DNA from: Conoideocrella luteorostrata
Lineage: Eukaryota > Ascomycota > Sordariomycetes > Hypocreales > Clavicipitaceae
Reading direction: 5' to 3'
Length of the DNA: 15,983 bases
NCBI GenBank assembly: GCA_032433595.1
Contig: JASWJB010000565.1
Span: 1-15,983 of the forward strand
The position numbers and the translations under genes are program-made. Positions within the stretch are counted from its first letter, which is position 1. Each line of letters opens with the position of its first letter. Under the pieces are notes generated by a model, which had not been told where the DNA came from, did not search any database, and saw only the letters and a program-made list of their open reading frames with translations. This document shows, piece after piece, positions 1 through 7,774 of the stretch.

Positions 1-1
1 T

Positions 2-55
2 GATGGTGCTGGTGCTGGTGTTAAAGTTCAGGTTTCTAACTTGGGGTCAGTGTAA
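2..55 (+). CDS. Possible 3' end of a gene cut by the window edge
   Basis: An open frame runs from base 2 to a TAA at 53-55. It encodes a Gly/Ala-rich stretch (DGAGAGV) followed by KVQVSNLGSV. Repeated GGTGCT codons explain the Gly-Ala part. It could be the C-terminus of a gene that starts outside the window, but 17 codons are too few to tell it from chance and I do not recognise the family. Confidence 0.2.
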   Translation, partial: DGAGAGVKVQVSNLGSV

Positions 56-490
56 TGCTGTCATGTCACGACTTGAAAGATCCTCCTTCCGCTCGTTTCC
101 TAGCTAAAAAAGCCCCTTCTTGGTTATAACTGGCAGGCGAATGCCGATAAAACCAGATAGAGCAGTCTTGACTATTACAAAACCCTCTAATACGATTGGC
201 ATGGGAAGGAGCAAGCCGCACCCGTACTGGCAAGTGTAATAAGCTGCCCACCAAAAGTCGTTGTATAAACTGCTCTCAGGCAAAATCCAGACAAGAATCC
301 ATGTAGACTTGAACCTGGCGTCTTCGGTGGAGCTGGGGCTATTGCATTGGGACCCTGAGCAAATGGAAAGATGCCACATGACCAACAAGAACAAAAACCT
401 TCCTCCAGCGTTTGAAATAACATTGCTATTGCTCTCATAAAGCTCTGTACGGTATTATGGCCACACGAGGCCAAGAGCTTTTTACAGATG
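56..490. other. Intergenic stretch without a convincing gene
   Basis: About 430 bp without a recognisable gene. Two overlapping open frames of about 95 codons exist on the minus strand (474-187 and 394-104), but they lie in competing frames and show no domain, signal peptide or splice pattern that I can support. The last five bases, ACAGA at 486-490, are the left target-site duplication of the LTR that follows. Confidence 0.5.
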
Positions 491-692
491 TGCGTTGCAC
501 AGGGTGTGCAACAGGTGATCTAGATCAACTGCTTCAAAATACAATATATTCAATAATAGTCGGGTCTATCTAAGAGAGAAAAAACAAGTCAAGATATGAT
601 GCCTACGATACTCGTATAAATAGGGTGGCCGAAGGGTGACCACGTGACGATATCCGTGCTCTTATTGTGTGCTTGGCGGCGATATTCCAACA
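491..692 (-). mobile_element. Solo LTR, copy A (copia-like), with 5-bp TSD
   Basis: A 202-bp solo LTR of a retrotransposon, in minus orientation. Read on the minus strand it starts TGTTGGAATATC and ends with GTTGCGCACA, giving the TG...CA termini typical of LTRs. It is flanked by a perfect 5-bp duplication, ACAGA, at 486-490 and 693-697. Internal landmarks shared with the other two copies are TGATCTAGATCA (518-529), a TTGCACA/TGTGCAA hairpin (497-513), TATAAATA (615-622) and CACGTG (641-646). No primer-binding site, polypurine tract or gag/pol sequence is present, so the internal part was probably lost by LTR-LTR recombination. The TGTTGGAAT start resembles Ty1/copia LTRs; the superfamily is inference. 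Confidence 0.88.
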
Positions 693-905
693 ACAGAAGC
701 CATTCACAACTCATACATTGAGGGGCGTGGTGGTGCCTGTTCCATCTCTGAGAGAGATTCACGAACCAGCCCATGCAAATTACTGAAACCAGTTTGAGAA
801 AAGTGGGTGGCTTGACCTGGACTTACCCGGATGTTGCGTAACGAGAAAAGATCCGCGTAGAAAGGCTCCTGATTAGAACGGTGACAATACTACTAGCATT
901 ACAGC

Positions 906-1036
906 CTAATAAGTTTATTTAATAATATAAATAAATATAAAATAATTTTAAGAAACGTTTAATTTTAAACTAATTTTTATATAACATAATTATAATTATT
1001 ACTATTAATATAATACTTAACAGTATTTTTAGTTTA
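906..1036. other. Very AT-rich block next to the MITE
   Basis: About 130 bp made almost only of A and T, with runs such as AATAATATAAATAAATATAA, in a window that is otherwise of ordinary composition. It ends at the TA that flanks the MITE at 1043. It holds no gene. It may be an old repeat degraded by C-to-T mutation (RIP-like) or simply an AT-rich insertion-prone spacer; the sequence alone cannot decide. The adjoining bases 698-905 show nothing recognisable. Confidence 0.6.
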
Positions 1037-1042
1037 AGGCTA

Positions 1043-1580
1043 AGTAGTGTGTGGGCGAAAATGATCCCCTGCAGCAAGGAGAGTGGCGCTTCACGTGAGG
1101 GCTTAGATCTGACCAATTTGGTCAAGATCAAATGGATCGGGTATAAATAAGGCTCTTTGGCTACTTATATACTTTGTCGACCCAAAAGGCACACCCAACA
1201 CTCACGTATACTGAGGTCTGACACACACCCAGCAACGCTCCGATGCACTTCGTGAAAGGCTTCTCGCAAAGGCCTCCCGTAATTCGTAGTGACCTTTCTC
1301 TTGCCGAGATCAAATGGTCTCGCAGATCGCTTGCCTCTTGTGGAGTAACTGTGCACTTCAATTAAATAAAATAATGAATGAACGTGTAAGGCACAATGCC
1401 CAAGTAAACTCCGGGGGAAAACTTCTGTCAATTCTTGATTTTTTTTTTTGATTCTCTCTCGAAGAGCACAATCGCACTACTTATAGCTATACTGTTTGAC
1501 TTGATCAAATTGGTTAAGTCCACAACGCACGTGAATTCAACCTTGTCACCCTAGAGGATCATTTCCGCCCACATAATACT
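1043..1580. mobile_element. MITE-like DNA transposon with ~85-bp TIRs and TA duplication
   Basis: A 538-bp element with long imperfect inverted repeats. The left end reads AGTAGTGTGTGGGCGAAAAT and the reverse complement of the right end reads AGTATTATGTGGGCGGAAAT. Similarity continues inward with gaps for about 85 bp, including GATCC, TTCACGTG and ACCAATTTGRTCAAG. The element is flanked by TA on both sides (1041-1042 and 1581-1582), the duplication left by Tc1/mariner/pogo-type transposases. No transposase frame is present, so it is non-autonomous. Its interior (about 1173-1438, minus orientation) contains a unit repeated elsewhere in the window, and a poly-T run lies at about 1439-1450. Assignment to Tc1/mariner is inference from the TA and TIR structure. 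Confidence 0.8.
1173..1438 (-). repeat. Repeat unit copy X (inside the MITE)
   Basis: Read on the minus strand, this segment runs from TCAAGAATTGACAGAAGTTT to TTTTGGGTCGACAAA. It matches diverged sequence at 1695-1880 and 2320-2564. Shared blocks include CCATTTGATCTCGGCAAG, CCTTTCACGAAGTGCA, GGAGCGTTGCTGG and TTTTGGGTCGACAAA. Short open frames cross it, but a 1-bp indel relative to copy Z changes frame in the middle, so I do not call a gene here. Confidence 0.75.
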
Positions 1581-1694
1581 TAAGTCGCAATCATGCTCGG
1601 ACATCATCATGAATTGAATTGCTTGCTCCTTCGAATTGAATTGTATCTTTGTTCAGAGCGCTGCTCGAGTGTTATCATGCTTTTCCTTTGTAAC

Positions 1695-1880
1695 AAACGT
1701 GTAACCACACTCATTTTCCTAGAATACGATTAACAGACCATTTGATCTTGGCACGTAAGAGGTCTCTACGAATTGATTTAGGTCCTATTGTGGTCCTCTA
1801 CAGAATTGACATTGAAGTCGCTGGTTGTCTGTCAGACACCGATGTATGGGTGTTGTGGGTGTTCGTTTTGGGTCGACAAA
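1695..1880 (+). repeat. Repeat unit copy Y (partial)
   Basis: A diverged, 5'-shortened copy of the same unit. Recognisable blocks are ACAGACCATTTGATCTTGGC near 1735, GGTCTCTACGAATT, TCGCTGGTTGTCTGTCAGAC near 1820 and TTTTGGGTCGACAAA ending at 1880, followed by ATATATAAAT as in copy X (GTATATAAGT). It begins about 115 bp after the right end of the MITE and has no visible terminal inverted repeats of its own. Confidence 0.65.
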
Positions 1881-1936
1881 ATATATAAATCTTATCCTTT
1901 ATAGCGCAATGAGAAGGTTGCCCACTACACTAATAG

Positions 1937-2133
1937 TGTTGGAATGCCGCCAAGCACAATAGGAAGCACAGAGCCCGTCACGTGGTTACCTTCTAGCCAC
2001 GATATTTATACGACGATATCGTGCCTTCCACCGTGACTTCTTTTCTTCTTCTTAGATAACAGACACTTATGAATATATTCACTTTGAAGCATTTGATCTA
2101 GATCACTTGCACAGTAACCCTGTGCAACCCACA
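1937..2133 (+). mobile_element. Solo LTR, copy B (copia-like), with 5-bp TSD
   Basis: A 197-bp solo LTR in plus orientation, starting TGTTGGAATGCCGCC and ending TGTGCAACCCACA. A perfect 5-bp duplication, AATAG, flanks it at 1932-1936 and 2134-2138. It aligns end to end with copies A and C. It carries CACGTG (1979-1984), TATTTATA, a CT-rich run, TGATCTAGATCA (2094-2105) and the terminal hairpin TTGCACAG/CTGTGCAA (2107-2127). No internal retrotransposon sequence adjoins it. It lies between repeat copies Y and Z. Confidence 0.92.
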
Positions 2134-2153
2134 AATAGACCGAAAGATACCCT

Positions 2154-2175
2154 AGTATTGTCGAACGGCAATACT
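2154..2175. repeat. Short inverted repeat
   Basis: AGTATTG (2154-2160) and CAATACT (2169-2175) form a 7-bp stem with an 8-base loop, 20 bp past LTR copy B. It may be part of an older repeat; no function is claimed. Confidence 0.45.
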
Positions 2176-2245
2176 GTACCTTACACCTGTATATAAGGCC
2201 TCCAACGGTGAACCACGCCGCGCAATCAACGCCTTACATATAATA

Positions 2246-2785
2246 ATGCGTAAATTATTAGTTTTAGTAGTAAAAGCAGTGGGACCATGCCCTTTGCAGA
2301 ACACCCACAAGCAAGGCAGTCAAGAATTCACGAAGTTTACCCCCGAAGTTTCATGGAACGTGTTTTGTGCCTCATATTCCTGCTTATTATGTTCAACAGA
2401 ATTCTACAGTAGCTCAATAACCGTTGAGCAAGCTGTTAGGCCATTTAATCTCGGCAATAGGATGGTCTCTGCGAGAACCTTTCACGAAGTATACGGAGCG
2501 TTGCTGGTTGTGTGTCACACTCCAGCATACGTGAGTTTTGGGTGTGCGTTTTGGGTCGACAAACTAGAAACACACATACAACCGCCTGGCGATGCTCTAG
2601 TCCAGAGGAAAGGCCGCGATGCGGCACGGCAGCTATCGACGCGTTGCGCGGCTGACGATAAAGTTAGAAACAAAAAAGGTACTTATCCCTCCGTTATTGG
2701 TGGAGGGGTACTTAATATTTTTTTGGTTAAGTTGGGCTTGATGTCTGAAATTGTCAGGGGCTCTTTAGGTGACTCTGGCCGATAG
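2246..2785 (+). CDS. Uncertain 179-codon open frame across repeat copy Z
   Basis: An ATG at 2246 opens a 179-codon frame that runs through repeat copy Z (2320-2564) and ends at TAG/GCGCC near 2785. A TATATAA sequence at 2190-2196 lies about 50 bp upstream. The protein has a hydrophobic start (MRKLLVLVVKAV) and includes the block FGCAFWVDK, whose counterparts in copies X and Y read VGCAFWVDK and CGCSFWVDK. However, substitutions between copies X and Z are not concentrated at third codon positions, and copy X has a frameshift. I recognise no domain. Most likely a chance frame in repeat DNA; a young orphan gene made from the repeat is the alternative. Confidence 0.15.
   Translation: MRKLLVLVVKAVGPCPLQNTHKQGSQEFTKFTPEVSWNVFCASYSCLLCSTEFYSSSITVEQAVRPFNLGNRMVSARTFHEVYGALLVVCHTPAYVSFGCAFWVDKLETHIQPPGDALVQRKGRDAARQLSTRCAADDKVRNKKGTYPSVIGGGVLNIFLVKLGLMSEIVRGSLGDSGR
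2320..2564 (+). repeat. Repeat unit copy Z
   Basis: The best-preserved partner of copy X, in opposite orientation. Shared blocks are TCAAGAATT at the left end, GTTTAC(T/C)-rich sequence, TTGTGCCT, CCATTTAATCTCGGCAA, CCTTTCACGAAGTATACGGA, GCGTTGCTGG, CATACGTGAGT and TTTTGGGTCGACAAA at the right end. Relative to X it lacks about 25 bp between the GGTCTC and CCTTTCACG blocks. It is not flanked by the MITE inverted repeats seen around copy X. Confidence 0.75.
2678..2714. repeat. Small direct and inverted repeats
   Basis: GGTACTTA occurs at 2678-2685 and again at 2707-2714. Between and overlapping them, CCCTCC (2687-2692) and GGAGGG (2702-2707) can pair with a 9-base loop. A structured intergenic spot of unknown role. 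Confidence 0.4.
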
Positions 2786-2852
2786 GCGCCTTATATAGCT
2801 GGATACTGGGGGTATTCAGCATCGGCCGCTACTGCTGGATCTTTTTGTTCCT

Positions 2853-2876
2853 GGCGCAGTGGATAAATCCAGCGCC
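2853..2876. repeat. Compact hairpin
   Basis: GGCGC (2853-2857) and TGGAT (2860-2864) pair with ATCCA (2867-2871) and GCGCC (2872-2876), leaving a 2-base AG bulge and a 2-base AA loop. This is a 10-bp stem in the upstream region of the F-box gene. It could be the end of an old mobile element or a chance palindrome. Confidence 0.45.
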
Positions 2877-3011
2877 CATCGTGACAGAAATCGCGGGCTC
2901 AATGTTTACTTGCCCGCTTATAATGCGCCACTTAACGTACCATTAAACTTAGAGGTAGCAAGCTCCCTCAAACTCTACGCTTGGGTAAAGTATGACTCAC
3001 TTTGTGTAGAA

Positions 3012-3019
3012 TATAAAAA
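3012..3019 (+). promoter_or_regulatory. Putative TATA box of the F-box gene
   Basis: TATAAAAA lies 106 bp before the ATG at 3125, a reasonable distance for a fungal core promoter. No further upstream element is assigned; the region just upstream is repeat-rich. Confidence 0.45.
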
Positions 3020-3124
3020 GCTCGACTCCGTGACTTAAACCTCAAGGAAGGATTTAGGCCCCTTGCCCTATTCGCAAAAACATCATCTGGAGTCCGTGGC
3101 CGCGAGAAAAGTTTTCTCCGTACT

Positions 3125-5126
3125 ATGTCTCCCTTTACGATGGATGCGGCGACCAACCTCGGACAGCTTGAGTCACCATCATTGAACATCAAGAGTTATT
3201 CGTGGGTCACACTGCCAGTAGAAATACGCCAAATGATACTGAGCCTGCTGGTCTTGCCCATTTCTAGTAAGCGATACAATGGCCTGGCCCAACCAGGGGT
3301 AGCTCAGTTCGCTACAGTGTGCCGCGAATGGCAGGTGTTCTTTGAGAGTTGTACATTTCGGCGTCTTGTTCTTGATTTCGACTCTCTTGCCGAGTTTAAC
3401 GCCATAATTAGAAGAGATGATGCTCGTTTGAGGTACATCAGAAAACTCTGGCTTCGGGTCCAGCTCTCAAAGTACGAGTGTCCTGATTGCGATGAACCGG
3501 AGGATCAGAAGACAATATGGTGGTATGTTGGGCATCCATATCCTTACGCCGGCATCGATGTACCGTGGTGCTAATCAACTCTCCTAGCAACAACAAGATA
3601 TTCACAGCGTGTATTCGTTCCCTACTGGAGACTCTCAAACTCTGGGATCCTGTGAGGCATGGCGCAAGGGGACTAGAACTAATGTTATCTGCTTCGTCGC
3701 CTAGCGACTCAGAACATCGACTTTGCCGCTACGAAATCAAGGACGACTTTCCATTTCACTACGCCGAAGACTTGGATCTTGCGCCCGACATTCCCGGTGT
3801 TGACCGGACACATATTTCTTCCGGGTTGACTCACCTATTTCACCGCAACAGCCCTGCCCCGTTGGACAATGGGCATTTTAAAAGGGCGCAGGGAACTCCG
3901 CTTCGCTTACATGTACAAAGAGGCAACAGCGGCCGCTTCGTCCGTCACAAATGTCTCCCGGCGGTGCCCATGATCAAAGGATTAGTCATTCGCAGACATT
4001 TCCGCAGAGACATTCACATCGCAACACTGTCTCGGCTACTAGATCAAAGCTTTGTGGCGTTGGAGTGGTTCCGTTTCGAGAGAACTGTCTCCATCGATCC
4101 TCAGGAGCAAATCAATTTTGATAGAGGTATGAATCGCGATAACCAGTATTAACACCGAGTATCTGATGAAACTAATACCTTTTTTTTTTTTTTTTAGGAT
4201 TTCAGTCACATTTGCTCCACTCTCTACCGGACACGTTGCGCCAACTCTCCTTCACTCAGTGGGAAATCCCCGAAACTGAGCGATTTGGGTTAGTACTTAG
4301 GCAAGTAGCATCCGGAATTTCTCAACATGCTCAAGCCTACTTGCCTCGCGAGATGGCAAAACTCTCTCAACGACTAGAGAGCTTCTGTCCGCCGTGGCAG
4401 ATGGACACAGCTGAATTTCTTCGGCATATCATTGAACTGCACAAGTCATCGAATATGCGAGAAAGCTCCCTCAAACGCATAACTCTGCACTGTTCACTCT
4501 CAAGCTCAGACAGAAGCATGAAAGAATTCAGATCGCTGGTCATCCTTACAGCCAAAGCGGCTCTGTTCCTTCCTCAACTGGAAGTCGTCGAGCTTTGGGG
4601 CACCTGTCTTGCCGGACCCGAAAGCAGCGCATACATATTTCAGTACCTATGTAAAGGGAATCGAGCCAGTATCGTCTGGAAGAGCTCTGAAGGGGCCGCA
4701 GCAGTGCCTCAGCAGGCGCGGATCATCGCCAAGTGGAGTGAGGTAGCCCAGAAATACTTGCATTCGACTTCGACTCTCGCGTACAGCTTCGGCCACATTG
4801 CGGAGACGAGGGAAGAAATTTCCGCGTCTAATGGAACCTGCATATATCAGCATCTTCTACTGAAGGACTTGGTTTTTGATGCAATCACGCAGATCATCCT
4901 AGAGAACGAGCCTTGTGGATGGGGATTAGATGAGAACAGCGATTCATTGCTACTACAAGGCGTTCATCTAGCTCCGGATATTGCAAATCTAAATTCGTCG
5001 GTGGGCAATTTACCGATGGATATCCTTGGACCGGATGATGACTTGGCCTCACTCCAGGCGGATGTAATGGCTTTTGAAGCTGAAGTTGACGCCTTTCTCC
5101 AGCAACATCATGGTCATGCGGTGTGA
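3125..5126 (+). CDS. F-box domain protein with LRR-like C-terminal region
   Basis: Three exons: 3125-3522, 3588-4126 and 4198-5126, giving 621 aa. Intron 1 (65 bp) has donor GTATGT, branch CTAAT and acceptor CTAG. Intron 2 (71 bp) has donor GTATGA, branch CTAAT, a long T-tract and acceptor TTAG. Both joins restore frame: ...KTIW-C-NNKIFTAC and ...FDRG-FQSHLLHS. An F-box-like segment spans about residues 25-82 (SWVTLPVEIRQMILSLL through CREWQVFF...FRRLVLD). The rest resembles the leucine-rich target-binding part of a large Aspergillus F-box-like family. Such proteins usually serve as substrate adaptors of SCF ubiquitin ligases; that role is inferred. A second in-frame ATG at 3140, with G at +4, could also be the start. 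The frame ends at a TGA (5124-5126) just before a decayed acidic tail, so the product may be C-terminally shortened. Confidence 0.85.
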
Positions 5127-5275
5127 TACAGTATTTTCTCCGCATTCTGCACATCCGCAGTGTCACATGGAACAGGGATGTTATTCTGCGACGTCTCTGA
5201 CGGTTCCCGAAATAACGCCTCTGACACTGATGAGACGGTGTCTCTGACGATGACGAAGACGAATTCAATGACTAA
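5126..5275 (+). pseudogene. Frameshifted remnant of the F-box gene's acidic C-terminal tail
   Basis: Directly after the F-box stop, protein-like sequence continues in shifting frames. The frame starting at 5126 reads IQYFLRILHIRSVTWNRDV and on to ILRRL (up to 5197). The original frame resumes at 5199 with DGSRNNASDTDE. A third frame gives DGVSDDDEDEFND and a TAA at 5273-5275. Three small changes would explain this: a 2-bp TG gain in GTGTGATA near 5124, a 1-bp T gain near 5198 and a 1-bp G loss near 5233. The first two sum to three bases and return to frame. Acidic Asp/Glu tails are, from memory, common in this F-box-like family. Sequencing error or an unusual splice is not excluded. Confidence 0.55.
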
Positions 5276-5299
5276 ATTCCTAGCTAGAAGTTATCTATA

Positions 5300-5504
5300 T
5301 GTGGGTTGCACAGGGGGGGCTGTGCAAGTGATCTAGATCAAATGCTTCAAAATGCAATTGTATAATATCTCTGTATATCTCTCTAAGAAGAAGAAAACAA
5401 GTGAAGGTGGGAGGCTCGATATCGCCGTATAAATATCGTGGCCGAAGGGTGACCACGTGACCCGCTCCGTGCTTCCTATTGTGCTTGACGGCAGGATTCC
5501 AGCA
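5300..5504 (-). mobile_element. Solo LTR, copy C (copia-like), with near-perfect TSD
   Basis: A 205-bp solo LTR in minus orientation, from TGTGGGTTGCACAG to GGATTCCAGCA on the plus strand. The flanks are CTATA (5295-5299) and CTACA (5505-5509), a 5-bp target duplication with one mismatch. It shares with copies A and B TGATCTAGATCA (5329-5340), the terminal hairpin (5306-5327), TATAAATA, and GTGACCACGTGAC with CACGTG at 5454-5459. The mismatch in the duplication and the GCA terminus suggest an insertion at least slightly decayed. It lies 25 bp beyond the decayed F-box tail. Confidence 0.88.
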
Positions 5505-5629
5505 CTACAAGAAGAGGTCGAATTCCTCGTCAGAATAGTTAGAATACAAGAACATTTCCACTGAAATAGATGACCATAGCTGCTCACTTGTGACAGACAC
5601 CATATGCGAAGCCCCCAGCATGTTGAACT

Positions 5630-5898
5630 TGTTGGCAGTTGTACGAAGAGGTCAAATTCATGTATATAAAAGAAGTTGCCTGTTGGAGGTGATGATGTCT
5701 GATGATTTAGAACGCAGAATTCCTTCCCTGACAGACCTGTCTAAATCCCTTATTTATACCTTTACTAGCTGAGTCAACTTGTCCAGAGAGGTTGCCTGAG
5801 TCTGGTGGAATAATTAACCACTTGACTACGGAGCAAAAGTGTAGGCCCACTGAATTATTCTCCAGTAGCTGCAATTTGGGCTTATATTCCACGCAACA
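5630..5898 (-). mobile_element. Weak candidate for a second LTR family
   Basis: A 269-bp segment whose minus strand starts TGTTGCGTGGAATATAAG, has GGTATAAATAAGGG in the middle and ends ACTGCCAACA, which fits the general plan of a short LTR. It is unlike copies A-C in sequence. The flanking pentamers, GAACT and GGGTC, do not match, so there is no target duplication to support it. It ends 60 bp from the stop codon of the hydrolase gene and could simply be that gene's 3' region. Confidence 0.25.
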
Positions 5899-5958
5899 GG
5901 GTCAGCCCGTCAATCCCCCGTCAGGACACTTGTCCTTTCCAACAGAACTGTCCATATC

Positions 5959-7774
5959 TTACTCTTTTGTACACTGGACAGGCGGAACGCCGTTACCATG
6001 CGCCCAGAACAGCTTGGTCACTTTGTCATCGGATCCTGCTTCAAATCTGGCTTTCCAAAACTCTGGACCTTGACTCACACCTACCCACCGACCGCGACGC
6101 GACAGCTCATTCCGCGGTTTCAGCCAAAGAAAAGTGTCATCCTCATAATGGTTCAGTTCATATTTCTCGCTATCAAGACCTTGAAATGCCCAATAGAGCT
6201 TCCCATTCTCCTGGGTGACGATAATCTTGAAGACATGAATGTCGTCCCAGTATACGCCCACATATGCCTCGAGATGTCTTGCAGAAGTACCATTCTTTCG
6301 CGCGTCTACAAGTTCCTTGACCAATGCAGGGTACCACTTGATATTCTCAGAAACGCACGATTCTGCCGCTTTGATGATGTCGGATCGGCTGCCTGACGGC
6401 ACTTCGAGAAGTTCCTCGAGAATGAGTTGACCGATCCAGTCCGCCACGTCGTTTAGGGCGAGGGAATTTGTAAGTACTACAATTGCGGCATCTTTGTCGG
6501 GGAGAAGCATGACCAAAGCCAGGGCACCGGGAAGGCTGCCCTGGTGGAAGATCACAAGCTCTCCGGGAACTCCTTCGGCGATGATGGGCATTCCATTTGG
6601 TAGAAGACGGGGGTTGATTCCAATCTGGCCCATTCTCCCCGGGAGCTGTACCCTACCCCAGCCCATGGCATATGAGATCTCATTTCTCGACGGTTGATCC
6701 ATGGGAATCTTTGCCGACATCAGCTGCGTGACCTGTCTTAGAGGAGAACCTTGCGTGGAAGTTTTTCCAGTCAAAAATTGGTCATTGAAACTGGTCAAGA
6801 AGGCTTTATAAAGCTTTAGAAGATCATTCACAGAGGACCGCAAGCCACCAGTAGGTGCCCCGAACCAATCATCGCCAATTTTGGCACACGGAATGGGGAC
6901 CACCGAGCTATCGTCCAGTGCATTGTAGCACTTTGTGACGTTGTCGATGGAAGCCGGCGGAGTCTTCAGGAAAGTCCGATTCATGCCCAGAGGGACAAAA
7001 ATGCGATCTTGCACAAAGTCAAAGTAGGATTGGCCACTCAGGGCCTCAACGATGTGGCCCGCAAGTTCATAGCAAAGGTTACTATAAGAAAATTGAGCCC
7101 GAAAAGGGAGGAGCAAGGTCTGATTGTTGATGTACGGCATTGCGTCCTCATGGCTGATCAAGACATTGTTTGCAGTGCCGAGCCAAAGATTGTCAGCCCA
7201 AGACATGCCAGTGCGATGGGAGAGAATATCGGTCAGCGTGGCGGAATTTTGCAGCGTCTCGTCTCTAGAGTGAAAAGTTGGAAGGACATCTTTGACAAGA
7301 GTGTCCCATGTAGCCTTCCCATCATCAATGAGAATGCCCATGGCAGCGGCAGTGAGAGCCTTGGTTAAGGAAGCCGCCGTGAAGATGGTATTGGAGTCAA
7401 CGGGCAAAGCCCCTTCGACGTCACGCATGCCATACTGCACTGTGTAGGTAGGGTTGCCGTGCGAGAGCACTCCAATCGAGACGCCGGGTGTGCCACCGAT
7501 TTTCATTAGTCGCTCGATGGAAGGGCCAAGACGGTCGAGCCTAACGTGAAGGTCAACCATATCGGTATTGGGTTGAGCTGAAATGATGAATATCAGCAAA
7601 CACGTCTAGGAGTTCCGAGAAGCAACGAAGAGAACAAGGATCAGGAGATGGCAATATACATTGTTTAGGGCGGCGAGTAAACAGCGCTTGCACCCAGGCG
7701 AGATCTCGTGAGAGAAAATTGGTGATGGCGAGAAAAAGAACTGTTAAACCCCAAACTTTTCGAGAAAGACACAT
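5959..7774 (-). CDS. Secreted beta-lactamase-type serine hydrolase
   Basis: Two exons on the minus strand: 7774-7660 and 7577-5959, giving 577 aa. The 82-bp intron has donor GTATAT, branch CTGAT and acceptor TTTCAG, and the join reads RRPKQ-S-QPNTDMVDL. Exon 1 adds a hydrophobic N-terminus (GLTVLFLAITNFL) ending near WVQA, consistent with a signal peptide or anchor. The enzyme belongs to the serine beta-lactamase/DD-peptidase-like group (Beta-lactamase family, peptidase S12 type). Visible motifs are the nucleophile tetrad SLTK (Ser108-Lys111), YSN (Tyr203-Asn205) and HQG (His383-Gly385) in place of KTG. A C-terminal beta-rich region from about residue 470 (YVGVYWDD...) resembles the domain often appended to fungal members. 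Substrate unknown: members include esterases, acyltransferases and peptidases, so antibiotic resistance should not be assumed. The reading frame is intact. Confidence 0.88.

Noticed and set aside
300..335. GGTTCAAG-like B-box on the minus strand suggesting a tRNA
   Set aside because: No acceptor stem, anticodon arm or A-box could be folded around it.
187..474. Minus-strand frame of 95 codons with many cysteines, as a small secreted protein
   Set aside because: It competes with another frame of equal length over the same bases, has no clear signal peptide and no family I recognise.
1165..1431. Minus-strand frames inside the MITE as a transposase or protein gene
   Set aside because: Too short, no DDE or helix-turn-helix features, and the frame is broken relative to the related copy at 2320-2564.
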